The notes under the pieces: model-generated
The model's input: the letters and a program-made list of their open reading frames with translations, nothing else
The model's database searches: none
Told to the model about the DNA's origin: nothing
Shown here: one piece after another, positions 15,107 to 22,775 of the stretch
Layout of the letters: each line of letters begins with the position of its first letter
Numbering within the stretch: position 1 is the first letter of the stretch
Assembly (NCBI RefSeq): GCF_001591045.1
Contig: NZ_BCUA01000039.1
Span: 1 to 34,883 of the forward strand
Direction: 5' to 3'
DNA length: 34,883 nt
Source of the DNA: Sphingopyxis granuli NBRC 100800
GTDB lineage: Bacteria > Pseudomonadota > Alphaproteobacteria > Sphingomonadales > Sphingomonadaceae
Position numbers and translations under genes: made by a program

Positions 15107-15618
15107 GCGATGGCCTGAACGGGGATGGGCGCCACCAGCGGATCATGCCCCCAATGGCGCAGAAGGTCGAGGATCGCCGCCCCGGCGAGCCCCAGCGTCG
15201 CAGTATTGCGCAGCGGATGGACGTTGACGCGGCTCGCCGCGGCCAGGCCCGCATCGAGCACGACGGCGATGCTGCCCGGCGGCGCGTTGATCGCGGCGAG
15301 CGGCGTCACCGATCCCGGCTGGATGCCGAGCAGCCGCTCCATATCCTCCGGCTTGCCGAAGCTCACGCGCTTGCAGCCGATCGCATCGGGCAGCGCCTTC
15401 AGGTCGACGCGCGCCGCGGCCAGCACGGTGACGAGCCAGAAGGCCCCGCCGGCATCCTTGAGGAACAGGTTCTTGCTGTGCGCACCGGGGATCGCAGCGC
15501 TGACCTTCTCGCTTTCGGCGACGGTGAACACCGCGACATGTTCGTGCGCGGCAAAGGGAATCGCGAGCGCATCGATATCCGCCAGCAGTCCCGCTTCGCC
15601 GCGCACGACCGTCCTCAC
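15103..15618 (-). CDS. proX: Prolyl-tRNA deacylase, YbaK/ProX family
   Basis: Predicted trans-editing enzyme of 171 residues that clears misacylated Ala-tRNA(Pro), of the YbaK/PrdX domain superfamily. The core strings are HEHVAVFTVAES (near 25-36), PGAHSKNLFLKD with the substrate-contact lysine (about 45-56), FWLVTV and RVSFGKPEDMERLLGIQPGSVTPLAA (about 85-110), then VNVHPLRNTATL. The length and PrdX-like C-terminus favour ProX over YbaK. The start is taken as the GTG at 15618, which overlaps the TGA of the preceding VOC gene by four bases; the frame upstream of it does not look like coding sequence. It overlaps fghA by four bases too. Its place in a formaldehyde operon is unexplained. Confidence 0.87.
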   Translation of the reverse strand: MRTVVRGEAGLLADIDALAIPFAAHEHVAVFTVAESEKVSAAIPGAHSKNLFLKDAGGAFWLVTVLAAARVDLKALPDAIGCKRVSFGKPEDMERLLGIQPGSVTPLAAINAPPGSIAVVLDAGLAAASRVNVHPLRNTATLGLAGAAILDLLRHWGHDPLVAPIPVQAIA

Positions 15619-15992
15619 ATCCGGTGCAGGGCGCAGAGCTTGTTGCCCGACGGATCGCGCAGATAGGCGAGATACATCTTCATGCCATTGCCTTCGCGCA
15701 CGCCCGGCGGGTCTTCGATCGCGGTGCCGCCCGCTTCGACCCCGGCACGATGCCACGCGTCGGCCTGTTCGGGATTGGCCATCGCGATACCGATGGTGCA
15801 GCCGTTGCCCGCGGTCGCCGGCTGCCCGTCGATCGGCGCCGTCACCAGGAACAGACCGCCGTTGTGCATATAGATCAGGCGCCCCTTGTCGTCCTGGATT
15901 CCCGGCTTGCCGCCGATCGCCTGGAAGGTCGCATCATAGAATTTCCGCGATGCCTCGAGGTCGTTCGACCCGACCATATTGTGGCTGTACAT
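15615..15992 (-). CDS. VOC-family (glyoxalase-like) protein 1
   Basis: Small cytosolic protein of 125 residues with the vicinal oxygen chelate fold. It has MYSHNMVGSNDLEASRKFYD at the start, GGLFLVTAPIDG in the middle and YLAYLRDPSGNKLCAL at the end, as in glyoxalase/fosfomycin-resistance-like proteins. It is a close paralogue of the VOC protein encoded two genes upstream in the same operon; the shared ends are (Y/F)SH.M and DPxGNKLCAL. Such proteins next to adhC may act on glutathione adducts of aldehydes, but no activity can be read off. The stop overlaps the proX GTG. A 49-base gap separates it from purU. Confidence 0.85.
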   Translation of the reverse strand: MYSHNMVGSNDLEASRKFYDATFQAIGGKPGIQDDKGRLIYMHNGGLFLVTAPIDGQPATAGNGCTIGIAMANPEQADAWHRAGVEAGGTAIEDPPGVREGNGMKMYLAYLRDPSGNKLCALHRM

Positions 15993-16041
15993 GTGTCCGC
16001 TCCTCCTGATTCTGGTTGCGAATCGATACCTATAGCGTTGC

Positions 16042-16917
16042 CTAGCGGAAGACCACCGTCTTGCACCCGTCGATCAGCACGCGCTGTTCGGCGACCCAGC
16101 GCACCGCGCGCGCGAGCACCTGCGCCTCGATATCGCGGCCGGTGCGGATCAGGTCGTCGACCGAATGGCGATGATCGACACGCTCGACCGCCTGTTCGAT
16201 GATCGGGCCCTCGTCGAGGTCGCCGGTCACGAAATGCGCGGTCGCGCCGATCAGCTTCACCCCGCGCTCGTGCGCACGGTGATAGGGCCGCGCGCCCTTG
16301 AAGCCGGGCAGGAAGCTGTGGTGGATATTGATGCAGCGCCCGATGAGCCGCGCCGACAGGTCGGTCGACAACACCTGCATATAGCGCGCGAGCACCAGAT
16401 AATCGGCCTTGCCGCGCGCCATGACGTCGAGGATCGCGGCCTCCTGTTCGGCGCGGTTGGCGTCACTGACGGGCAGATGATGAAAGGGCACGCCATGCCA
16501 TTCGGAAAGCCGCCGCAGATGCTCGTGATTCGACACGACCCCGACGACGTCGATCGCCAGATTCCCCGTCGACCAGCGGTGGAGCAGGTCGTTGAGGCAG
16601 TGGCTGCCCTGCGATACGGCGATGACGAAGCGCGGCTTTTGCGCCGCGTCGCGAATGCGCGCATCCATCGCAAAGCGTTCGACGACCGGCGCGAACGCCG
16701 CCTGCACCGCGGCGAGCCCTTCGGGAAAGCGGGGTCCCGCGGCGCGGAACGCGACCCGCATGAAGAAGCGCCCCGATTCGAGATTGGCATATTGCTGGCT
16801 GTCGAGGATGAAGCCGTCGGCTTCGGCGAGCAACCCCGTCACGGCCGCGACGATGCCCACCGCGTCGATGCAGCTGAAGGTCAGGACGTAGCCCGGATGG
16901 TCGGTCGCGGCGGTCAT
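16042..16917 (-). CDS. purU: Formyltetrahydrofolate deformylase
   Basis: Hydrolyses 10-formyl-tetrahydrofolate to formate and tetrahydrofolate, balancing one-carbon pools. The 291-residue protein has an N-terminal ACT domain (YVLTFSCIDAVGIVAAVTGL, about 8-80), a linker, and a formyltransferase domain from about 90. The catalytic region reads CINIHHSFLPGFKGARPY near 210-227, with GATAHFVTGDLDEGPII near 240-256; the asparagine, histidine and aspartate of these strings are the known active-site residues. The ATG at 16917 is chosen because similarity begins with the ACT domain. It lies 17 bases after the second VOC gene within the adhC operon, consistent with a joint role in formaldehyde and formate flow. 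Confidence 0.94.
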   Translation of the reverse strand: MTAATDHPGYVLTFSCIDAVGIVAAVTGLLAEADGFILDSQQYANLESGRFFMRVAFRAAGPRFPEGLAAVQAAFAPVVERFAMDARIRDAAQKPRFVIAVSQGSHCLNDLLHRWSTGNLAIDVVGVVSNHEHLRRLSEWHGVPFHHLPVSDANRAEQEAAILDVMARGKADYLVLARYMQVLSTDLSARLIGRCINIHHSFLPGFKGARPYHRAHERGVKLIGATAHFVTGDLDEGPIIEQAVERVDHRHSVDDLIRTGRDIEAQVLARAVRWVAEQRVLIDGCKTVVFR

Positions 16918-16934
16918 CGGCGGTGCGGCACCCT

Positions 16935-17318
16935 TCAGACGATCCGGTAAAGCGCGCAGAGCTTGTTGCCCGCCGGATCGCGCAGATAGGCGAGATAGAG
17001 CCGCCGGCCCTCGGTGGCATCGCGCGGCCCCGGCGGGTCCTCGATCGCGGTCCCGCCGTTCGCGACGCCCGCCGCGTGCCACGCATCGACCGCCTCGGGC
17101 GAAGACGCGGCAAAACCCAGCGTCCCGCCGTTCGCGCCATGCGCGGCCTTGCCATCGATCGGCGCGCTGATCAGGAAGCGCCCCCCCGCATGGCTGTAGA
17201 CGAGCCGGCCACGCTCGTCGATCACGCCGGGCGCGGCGCCCAGCGCGCCGAGGATGGCATCGTAGAAACGGCGGGCGGCCTCGATATCGTCAGCGCCGAG
17301 CATCACATGGCTGAACAT
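16935..17318 (-). CDS. VOC-family (glyoxalase-like) protein 2
   Basis: 127-residue protein of the vicinal oxygen chelate fold, starting MFSHVMLGADDIEAARRFYD, with GGRFLISAPIDGKAA in the middle and YLAYLRDPAGNKLCALYRIV at the end. It is a clear paralogue of the VOC protein at 15615-15992, arising from a duplication in the operon or further back. Its gene begins seven bases after adhC ends, a close link that often holds in alphaproteobacterial formaldehyde operons, where this protein is listed as a glyoxalase-like companion of the dehydrogenase. Substrate is unproven; a glutathione-linked aldehyde adduct is a guess. Confidence 0.86.
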   Translation of the reverse strand: MFSHVMLGADDIEAARRFYDAILGALGAAPGVIDERGRLVYSHAGGRFLISAPIDGKAAHGANGGTLGFAASSPEAVDAWHAAGVANGGTAIEDPPGPRDATEGRRLYLAYLRDPAGNKLCALYRIV

Positions 17319-17325
17319 GGGCGCG

Positions 17326-18438
17326 TCAATACACCACGACGCTGCGGATGCTTTCGCCCGCGTGCATCAGGTCGAAACCCTTGTTGATCTCCTCCAGCGT
17401 CAGGACGTGGGTGATCATCGGGTCGATCGCGATCTTGCCGTTCATGTACCAGTCGACGATCTTCGGCACGTCGGTGCGGCCCCTGGCACCGCCGAAGGCC
17501 GTGCCCTTCCACACGCGGCCGGTGACGAGCTGGAACGGGCGTGTCGCGATTTCCTTGCCCGCCTCGGCGACGCCGATGACGATGCTCTCGCCCCAGCCGC
17601 GGTGGCAGCATTCGAGCGCGGTGCGCATCACCTCGGTATTGCCGGTGGCGTCGAAGCTGTAGTCGGCACCGCCGTCGGTGACCTCGACGATCTTTGCCAC
17701 CGTCTCGTCGCGCGACAGGCCCTTCGAGTTGATGAAGTGCGTCATGCCGAACTTGCGGCCCCATTCCTCGCGATCGGGGTTGATGTCGATGCCGATGATC
17801 TTGTCGGCGCCGACCAGCTTCGCGCCCTGGATCACGTTGAGCCCGATGCCGCCGAGACCGAAGACGACGACATTCTCGCCCGCCTGCACCTTCGCGGTGT
17901 TGACGACCGCGCCGACGCCGGTGGTGACGCCGCAGCCGATGTAGCAGCTCGTCTGGAACGGCGCGTCTTCGCGAATCTTCGCGACCGCGATCTCGGGCAG
18001 CACGGTGAAGTTGGAGAAGGTCGAGCAGCCCATATAGTGAAAGATCGGCTGACCCTTGTAGCTGAAGCGCGTCGTGCCGTCGGGCATCAGCCCCTTGCCC
18101 TGCGTCGCGCGGATCGCGGTGCACAGGTTGGTCTTGCCCGACAGGCAGCTTTTGCACTGGCGGCATTCGGGGGTGTAGAGCGGGATCACATGATCGCCGG
18201 GCTTCACCGACGTCACGCCTGCGCCGACCTCTCGCACGATGCCCGCGCCTTCGTGGCCGAGCACCGACGGAAAGATGCCTTCGCTGTCGAAGCCGTCGAG
18301 GGTGTAGGCGTCGGTGTGGCAGATGCCCGTCGCCATGATCTCCACCAGCACCTCGCCCGCCTTCGGGCCTTCGAGGTCGAGTTCGACGATCTCGAGCGGT
18401 TTCTTCGCTTCGAACGCGACGGCGGCGCGGGTTTTCAT
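17326..18438 (-). CDS. adhC: S-(hydroxymethyl)glutathione dehydrogenase, class III alcohol dehydrogenase
   Basis: Oxidises S-hydroxymethylglutathione, formed when formaldehyde meets glutathione, to S-formylglutathione with NAD+. The 370-residue zinc enzyme carries the catalytic zinc ligands Cys40 (ATGICHTD) and His62 (GHEGAG), structural zinc cysteines 92, 95, 98 and 106, and the Rossmann motif [15 protein letters not shown] near 190-205. The start at 18438 is preceded by GAAGGAG about ten bases upstream. It is the first gene of a six-gene minus-strand run (VOC, purU, VOC, proX, fghA follow). The same protein is often called frmA or flhA, and also acts as an S-nitrosoglutathione reductase. 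Confidence 0.97.
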   Translation of the reverse strand: MKTRAAVAFEAKKPLEIVELDLEGPKAGEVLVEIMATGICHTDAYTLDGFDSEGIFPSVLGHEGAGIVREVGAGVTSVKPGDHVIPLYTPECRQCKSCLSGKTNLCTAIRATQGKGLMPDGTTRFSYKGQPIFHYMGCSTFSNFTVLPEIAVAKIREDAPFQTSCYIGCGVTTGVGAVVNTAKVQAGENVVVFGLGGIGLNVIQGAKLVGADKIIGIDINPDREEWGRKFGMTHFINSKGLSRDETVAKIVEVTDGGADYSFDATGNTEVMRTALECCHRGWGESIVIGVAEAGKEIATRPFQLVTGRVWKGTAFGGARGRTDVPKIVDWYMNGKIAIDPMITHVLTLEEINKGFDLMHAGESIRSVVVY

Positions 18439-18468
18439 GGGGCGGTCTCCTTCTCGCAGGTCCCCATC

Positions 18469-18487
18469 ACGCAATCACCGACGCAAT
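18469..18487 (-). promoter_or_regulatory. Direct repeat ahead of adhC
   Basis: ACGCAAT occurs twice (18469-18475 and 18481-18487), 12 bases from start to start, read as ATTGCGT on the coding strand, about 30-50 bases before the adhC ATG. Tandem sites at roughly one helical turn suggest regulator binding over the promoter. No -35/-10 pair is clear. Low certainty. Confidence 0.3.
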
Positions 18488-18541
18488 GCAAGCGTCCGGC
18501 GGACCGTCAGGCGATTCGAGTCGCCCCCACCCTGCCTGCAG

Positions 18542-18636
18542 AAAGAGTCATCTGTCCGCGGTGCCGCCACCTGCAGCCGAAGATGCACATGCTGCGCGGG
18601 GAATTGCCGGGGCCGAAGCGGATTGACGTAGCTTAA
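18542..18636 (+). pseudogene. Possible remnant of a zinc-ribbon protein
   Basis: In one plus-strand frame ending at TAA 18634-18636 the sequence reads VICPRCRHLQPKMHML then RGELPGPKRIDVA. The CPRC pair and the GELPGP tail look like the end of a small zinc-ribbon protein rather than chance. I find no start codon or ribosome site just upstream, and the frame continues antisense into adhC, so it may be a truncated leftover. Could equally be chance in GC-rich DNA. Confidence 0.25.
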
Positions 18637-18647
18637 AGAACGAGCAG

Positions 18648-18917
18648 CTACAGCTTTTGAGTAAGTGCCTTCAACCACTTACCGAAATAATATCCAACCA
18701 ATGCACCAAGGCTTGGCCAAAGCGGACCGAAAAGATAATCCAGCCCGCTTGTTGAGCGGAGATCTGCTGGATGCCCGCTTTGCCACCATGCTACGTAAAA
18801 CAACATCGCGACAGGGATAATTAACAAGATCGAACAGCCAACTCTTGGTCGCGCGAACGCCAACCCAACAGCAAGCCCGGCAACCATACCAAAAACGAGC
18901 ATGAGTTCGATTGTCAT
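18648..18917 (-). CDS. Small hypothetical membrane protein
   Basis: An 89-residue protein of unknown function with hydrophobic segments at about residues 3-22 (ELMLVFGMVAGLAVGLAFA), 29-46 and 66-82 (GPLWPSLGALVGYYFGKW). It is thus a predicted inner-membrane protein with two or three helices. The ATG at 18917 follows AAGGTGA; a GTG three codons earlier is possible. The gene is visibly richer in A and T than its neighbours (for example its codons for asparagine, lysine and leucine), which may mark recent arrival. It lies between adhC and sdaA on the same strand, with no evident operon link to either. Confidence 0.6.
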   Translation of the reverse strand: MTIELMLVFGMVAGLAVGLAFARPRVGCSILLIIPVAMLFYVAWWQSGHPADLRSTSGLDYLFGPLWPSLGALVGYYFGKWLKALTQKL

Positions 18918-18970
18918 AATAATCACCTTAACCTGCGAATCTACTTCCGCAATTGGTGATTATAGGTCGC

Positions 18971-20350
18971 TCAACACTCCACCACGCTGACTGCCAGCCC
19001 GCCCTTCGACGTTTCCTTGTATTTGTCGCGCATGTCGCGGCCGGTTTGCAGCATCGTCGCGATCACCGTGTCGAGGCTGACGACATGGGTGCCGTCGCCG
19101 ATCATCGCGATGCGGCTGGCGTCGATGGCCTTGATGGCGCCCATCGCGTTGCGCTCGATGCAGGGGATCTGGACGAGGCCGCCGATCGGATCGCAGGTGA
19201 GACCGAGGTTGTGCTCCATGCCGATCTCGGCGGCGTTCTCGATCTGCGCGTTGGTGCCGCCGAGCGCGGCGGTCAGCCCCGCCGCCGCCATCGAGCAGGC
19301 GACGCCGACCTCTCCCTGGCAGCCGACCTCCGCGCCCGAGATGCTGGCGTTGCGCTTGTAGAGCGCGCCGATGGCCCCCGCCGTCAGCAGGAAGGTCCGC
19401 ACCCCCGCCGCATCGCCGCGGCAGCCGCGCCGGTAATAGCGGATCACCGCCGGGATGATCCCCGCGGCGCCGTTGGTCGGCGCAGTGACGACGCGGCCGC
19501 CGGCGGCATTCTCCTCGTTCACCGCCATCGCCCACAGGTTGATCCAGTCCATCATCGCGAGCGGTTCGGACAGGTTCGCCTCGTGCCGCTCGCGGATGTC
19601 GGCGGCGATCTGCGGCGCGCGGCGCCGGACCTTGAGACCGCCGGGCAGGATGCCGGTGCTCGCGCAGCCCGCGTCGATCGATGCATCCATCGCCGCCGCG
19701 ATCGCGTCGAGCCCTGCCTCAACCTGCTCCGCGTCGCGGTGCACGAGTTCATTGTCGAGCATCATCGCGGCGAAGCTCTTTCCCGACGCCGCGCCCATCG
19801 CCATCAGGTCGGCGCCCGAGGTGAAGGGAAAGGGCAGCTCGACCTCGTCCTCGGCGCCGCGGCTGTTGCGTCCCGCCTCCTCCTCGTCGACGACGAAGCC
19901 GCCGCCGATCGAGAAATACATGCGCTTCGCCAGTATCTCACCGTCCGCGTCGCGCGCGGTGAAGCTGAGCGCGTTGGTGTGGAAGGGTTGGCGCTGGCGC
20001 ATCTGGAAATGCAGGTCGCGCTTCGGTTCGAAGCGCACCGGAACCCGCCCGAGCAGATCGAGACGGCCTTCGCGCTCGGCGCGCGCCCAGTGCGCCTGGA
20101 TCGCGGCAAGGTCGGTCGTCGCGGGCACCTCCCCCGCCAGTCCCGCGACGAGCGCGGTATCGGAGGCGTGGCCCTTGCCGGTCAGCGCCAGCGAGCCATA
20201 GAGATCGGCCTCGACATGCGCCGCGCGGTCCAGCAGGCCATGCGCATCGAGCCACTCGCCGAAGCGGCGGCCCGCGACCATCGGTCCGACGGTGTGCGAG
20301 CTCGACGGACCGACACCGATCTTGAACAGTTCGAAAAGGCTGATCGTCAT
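18971..20350 (-). CDS. sdaA: L-serine ammonia-lyase, single-chain 4Fe-4S type
   Basis: Deaminates L-serine to pyruvate and ammonia with a 4Fe-4S cluster that binds the substrate hydroxyl. The 459-residue chain carries the beta domain first ([15 protein letters not shown], 10-24) and the alpha domain from about 190 ([16 protein letters not shown], 231-246). Cluster cysteines are 344, 386 and 397 (EVGCQGE, LTCDP, IPCIER). The chain ends in Cys459, matching the tail-in-mouth C-terminal cysteine that occupies the cluster in the Legionella enzyme. The ATG at 20350 was chosen since similarity starts at [10 protein letters not shown]. It lies downstream of sodB, separated by two hairpins. Confidence 0.95.
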   Translation of the reverse strand: MTISLFELFKIGVGPSSSHTVGPMVAGRRFGEWLDAHGLLDRAAHVEADLYGSLALTGKGHASDTALVAGLAGEVPATTDLAAIQAHWARAEREGRLDLLGRVPVRFEPKRDLHFQMRQRQPFHTNALSFTARDADGEILAKRMYFSIGGGFVVDEEEAGRNSRGAEDEVELPFPFTSGADLMAMGAASGKSFAAMMLDNELVHRDAEQVEAGLDAIAAAMDASIDAGCASTGILPGGLKVRRRAPQIAADIRERHEANLSEPLAMMDWINLWAMAVNEENAAGGRVVTAPTNGAAGIIPAVIRYYRRGCRGDAAGVRTFLLTAGAIGALYKRNASISGAEVGCQGEVGVACSMAAAGLTAALGGTNAQIENAAEIGMEHNLGLTCDPIGGLVQIPCIERNAMGAIKAIDASRIAMIGDGTHVVSLDTVIATMLQTGRDMRDKYKETSKGGLAVSVVEC

Positions 20351-20390
20351 GGCGGCGCTATAGGCCAAGCCCCGCGGGGACGATAGGGGT

Positions 20391-20418
20391 GCGCGGACCG
20401 GTCGCCGCCGGTCCGCGC
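20391..20418 (-). terminator. Strong GC hairpin after sodB
   Basis: GCGCGGACCGG (20391-20401) and CCGGTCCGCGC (20408-20418) form a perfect 11-base stem with a six-base loop, about 50 bases beyond the sodB stop on the minus strand. It lacks a following T-run. It may end or attenuate transcription before sdaA. Confidence 0.5.
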
Positions 20419-20426
20419 CCCGTATC

Positions 20427-20461
20427 GCCCGTCGTCATCCGGCGCTTACCGGACGACGGGC
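20427..20461 (-). terminator. Second hairpin after sodB
   Basis: GCCCGTCG (20427-20434) pairs with CGACGGGC (20454-20461), and CCGG (20439-20442) with CCGG (20449-20452), around the loop CGCTTA, with an asymmetric bulge. It begins five bases after the sodB stop on the minus strand. Stable, but without a U-tract. Confidence 0.45.
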
Positions 20462-20466
20462 CTTCG

Positions 20467-21084
20467 TCACGCCGCTGGGTAGGTCCAGGCGCCGTCGCGC
20501 GCCAGATTCTCGGCCGCGAAATCCCAGTTGAGCAGCTCGTCGACCACCGCGTTCACATAATCGGGGCGGACGTTCTTGCGGTCGATGTAATAGGCATGCT
20601 CCCACACGTCGATGACGAGCAGCGGCTTGGCGCCGCCGGTTGCCTCGGTCCCCGCGTCGTGCGTGTCGGTGACCGACAGCTTGCCGTCCTTGGCGACGAG
20701 CCAGGCCCAGCCCGAGGCGAAGTGGTTGACCGCGGTGTCCTTGAGCTTTTTCTTGAGGTCGTCGAGCGAGCCGAAATCGCGGTCGATCGCCGCGGCGAGA
20801 TCCCCCTGGGGCGCGGCCTTCGTCGGCGACAGGCTGTTCCAGTAGAAGGCGTGGTTCCACGACTGGGCGGCGTTGTTGAACAGCCCCTTGTTGCCCGCGC
20901 TCTCGGCATGGCGGACGATGTCCTCGAGGCTCTTGTCCGCAAGGTCGGTGCCCTCGATCGCGGCATTGACCTTGTCGACATAGGCCTTGTGATGCTTGCC
21001 ATGATGCGTCGCGAGCGTGTCGGCCGAGATATGCGGCGCGAGGGCATCCTGCGCATAGGGCAGGGGCGGGAAGGCGATCGTCAT
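20467..21084 (-). CDS. sodB: Iron superoxide dismutase
   Basis: Converts superoxide to oxygen and hydrogen peroxide in the cytosol. The 205-residue protein has the metal ligands His27 (THHGKHHKAY), His78 (SWNHAFYW), Asp159 and His163 (VIDVWEHAYYID). Gln74 in NNAAQSWNH sits before the second ligand, the position typical of iron rather than manganese enzymes. The ATG at 21084 follows GGAGACTGCC; an in-frame ATG four codons upstream has no ribosome site. The promoter must lie in the 98 bases before the gene, where I see no clear hexamers. It runs in the same direction as sdaA but is separated by two hairpins. Confidence 0.96.
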   Translation of the reverse strand: MTIAFPPLPYAQDALAPHISADTLATHHGKHHKAYVDKVNAAIEGTDLADKSLEDIVRHAESAGNKGLFNNAAQSWNHAFYWNSLSPTKAAPQGDLAAAIDRDFGSLDDLKKKLKDTAVNHFASGWAWLVAKDGKLSVTDTHDAGTEATGGAKPLLVIDVWEHAYYIDRKNVRPDYVNAVVDELLNWDFAAENLARDGAWTYPAA

Positions 21085-21182
21085 GGCAGTCTCCATTTTT
21101 TGCTTGAACGGATAGGGCTTCTAACTCGGTATCGCGCTTAGCGCTTACAACCCTGCGAAGGCAAATTTTCCTGCCCGGCCAG

Positions 21183-22775
21183 TCATGTCGCCATCGCCTT
21201 CAGCGTCGCGATGCGGTCGGCCTCTTCCGCCGGTTTGTCGCGCCGGATGCGGGCGATGCGCGGGAAGCGCATCGCGAGCCCCGACTTGTGCCGCTTCGAC
21301 GGGTGGATCGAATCGAAGGCGACCTCCAGCACCAGCGTTTTTTCCACCTCGCGCACCGGGCCGAAGCGATCGGTGGTGTGGTCGCGCACGAACTTGTCGA
21401 GCCATTTCAGCTCCTCGTCGGTGAAGCCCGAATAGGCCTTGCCGACGGGCAGCAGCTCGCCCGCGTCGGACCAGCAGCCGAAAGTGTAGTCCGAATAGAA
21501 GCTGGCGCGCCGCCCATTGCCGCGCTGCGCATACATCATCACGCAGTCGGCGGTCAGCGGGTCGCGCTTCCACTTGTACCACAGCCCGGCGCGGCGCCCC
21601 GCCACATAAGGCGCGTCGCGCCGCTTGAGCATCACCCCCTCGATCGCCGCGTCGCGCGCGCCCGCGCGCAGTTCCGCCAGATGCGCGAAATCGCGCGCCT
21701 CGATGACCTGCGACAGGTCGAAATGGCTGATCGCGAGCCGCGGCACGAACGCTTCCAGCTGCCGCCGCCGCTCGGTCCACGGCAGCAGGCGCAGGTCGTT
21801 GCCGTCGACGCCGAGCAGGTCGTAGACGCGCACGAAGGCGGGATAGTCGGCGAGCATCCGTTTCGTCACCGTCTTGCGCCCGAGCCGCTGCTGGAGCGCG
21901 TTGAAGCTGGCGGCGCCGCCCTCGACCCCGCCCTGCGCTTCGCCGCGCACCAGCAGTTCGCCGTCGATCACCGCATCTTGGTCGAAGGCGGCGAGCAGTT
22001 CCGGAAAGGCGGCGCCGATATCCTCTCCGCCGCGGCTGTAGAGGCGCGTCTCGGCGCCGCCCGCGCCGCCGCCACGCACGATCTGGACGCGGATGCCGTC
22101 CCATTTCCATTCGGCGGCGAAGGCAGCGAAATCGATCGCCTCGCTCTCGTCGAGCGGATGCGCGAGCATGAAGGGGCGAAAGAAGGCGACGTCGGCGAGA
22201 TCGGGCCGGGCGGCGCGCCCCTCGCCCCACGCGAAGAGCGGCGCATAGGGCGGCGGGATCGCGTGCCACAACTCCTCGACGTCATCGACCGGCACATCGA
22301 ACGCCTGCGCGAAGGCCTGCTTCGCGAGCCGCGCCGACACCCCGACCCGCATCCCGCCGAGCGCCAGCTTGAGCAGCGCATAGCGGCCGTCGGCGTCGAG
22401 ACGGTCGAGCAGCGAAGCAAGGACCGCGGGCGCATCGCTGCGTGTCGCGGCAGACAAGGCGTCGACGGCAGCGGAAACGCTGATGTCGCCCTTTTTCCCT
22501 GAACCGTCCGGCCACAGCAGCGCCGCGGTCTCCGCCGTGTCGCCGACGAAATGGCGCGACAGGCGGAACAGTTCCTCATCGATCCGCGTCGCGAGCAGCG
22601 CACGCACGGTTCCCGCCTTCACCGCCGGGAAATCGAGCGCGTCGGTCAGCGCCGCGAGCGCCCAGCCGCGATCGGGATCGGGCGTGTGCCGAAGATAATC
22701 GACGATCAGCGCCAGCTTGCTGTTGCGCGAACGCGTGTAGACCAGCCGGTCGATCAGGGCCGCGAAGCGCTTCAC
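21183..22775 (-). CDS. ATP-dependent DNA ligase (repair type)
   Basis: Seals nicks in DNA with ATP, forming a lysyl-AMP intermediate. The 530-residue protein has an N-terminal helical DNA-binding domain (about 1-200), an adenylation domain with catalytic Lys224 in EWKWDGIR, then DGELLV, and EGVMLKRRDAPYV and GLWYKWKR (motifs IV-V), and a C-terminal OB domain ending VLEVAFDSIHPSKRHKSGLAMRFPR. This matches the bacterial ligases found with an MBL-fold exonuclease. The start is the GTG at 22775, overlapping the exonuclease stop by four bases. Organisms of this type also have the NAD-dependent LigA for replication, so this copy is probably for repair. An LHR-like helicase partner is not present here. 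Confidence 0.93.
   Translation of the reverse strand: MKRFAALIDRLVYTRSRNSKLALIVDYLRHTPDPDRGWALAALTDALDFPAVKAGTVRALLATRIDEELFRLSRHFVGDTAETAALLWPDGSGKKGDISVSAAVDALSAATRSDAPAVLASLLDRLDADGRYALLKLALGGMRVGVSARLAKQAFAQAFDVPVDDVEELWHAIPPPYAPLFAWGEGRAARPDLADVAFFRPFMLAHPLDESEAIDFAAFAAEWKWDGIRVQIVRGGGAGGAETRLYSRGGEDIGAAFPELLAAFDQDAVIDGELLVRGEAQGGVEGGAASFNALQQRLGRKTVTKRMLADYPAFVRVYDLLGVDGNDLRLLPWTERRRQLEAFVPRLAISHFDLSQVIEARDFAHLAELRAGARDAAIEGVMLKRRDAPYVAGRRAGLWYKWKRDPLTADCVMMYAQRGNGRRASFYSDYTFGCWSDAGELLPVGKAYSGFTDEELKWLDKFVRDHTTDRFGPVREVEKTLVLEVAFDSIHPSKRHKSGLAMRFPRIARIRRDKPAEEADRIATLKAMAT

Noticed and set aside
15993..16041. Possible separate promoter between purU and the first VOC gene
   Set aside because: The 49-base gap has no clear hexamers, so I kept the genes in one operon.
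17317..18636. 439-codon open frame antisense to adhC
   Set aside because: Shadow frame; only its last 30 codons (18542-18636) look protein-like and are reported separately as a possible remnant.
21100..21182. GCGCTTAGCGC mini-palindrome before sodB as an operator
   Set aside because: Short, and self-complementary GC words of this size are common in such DNA; no second element supports it.
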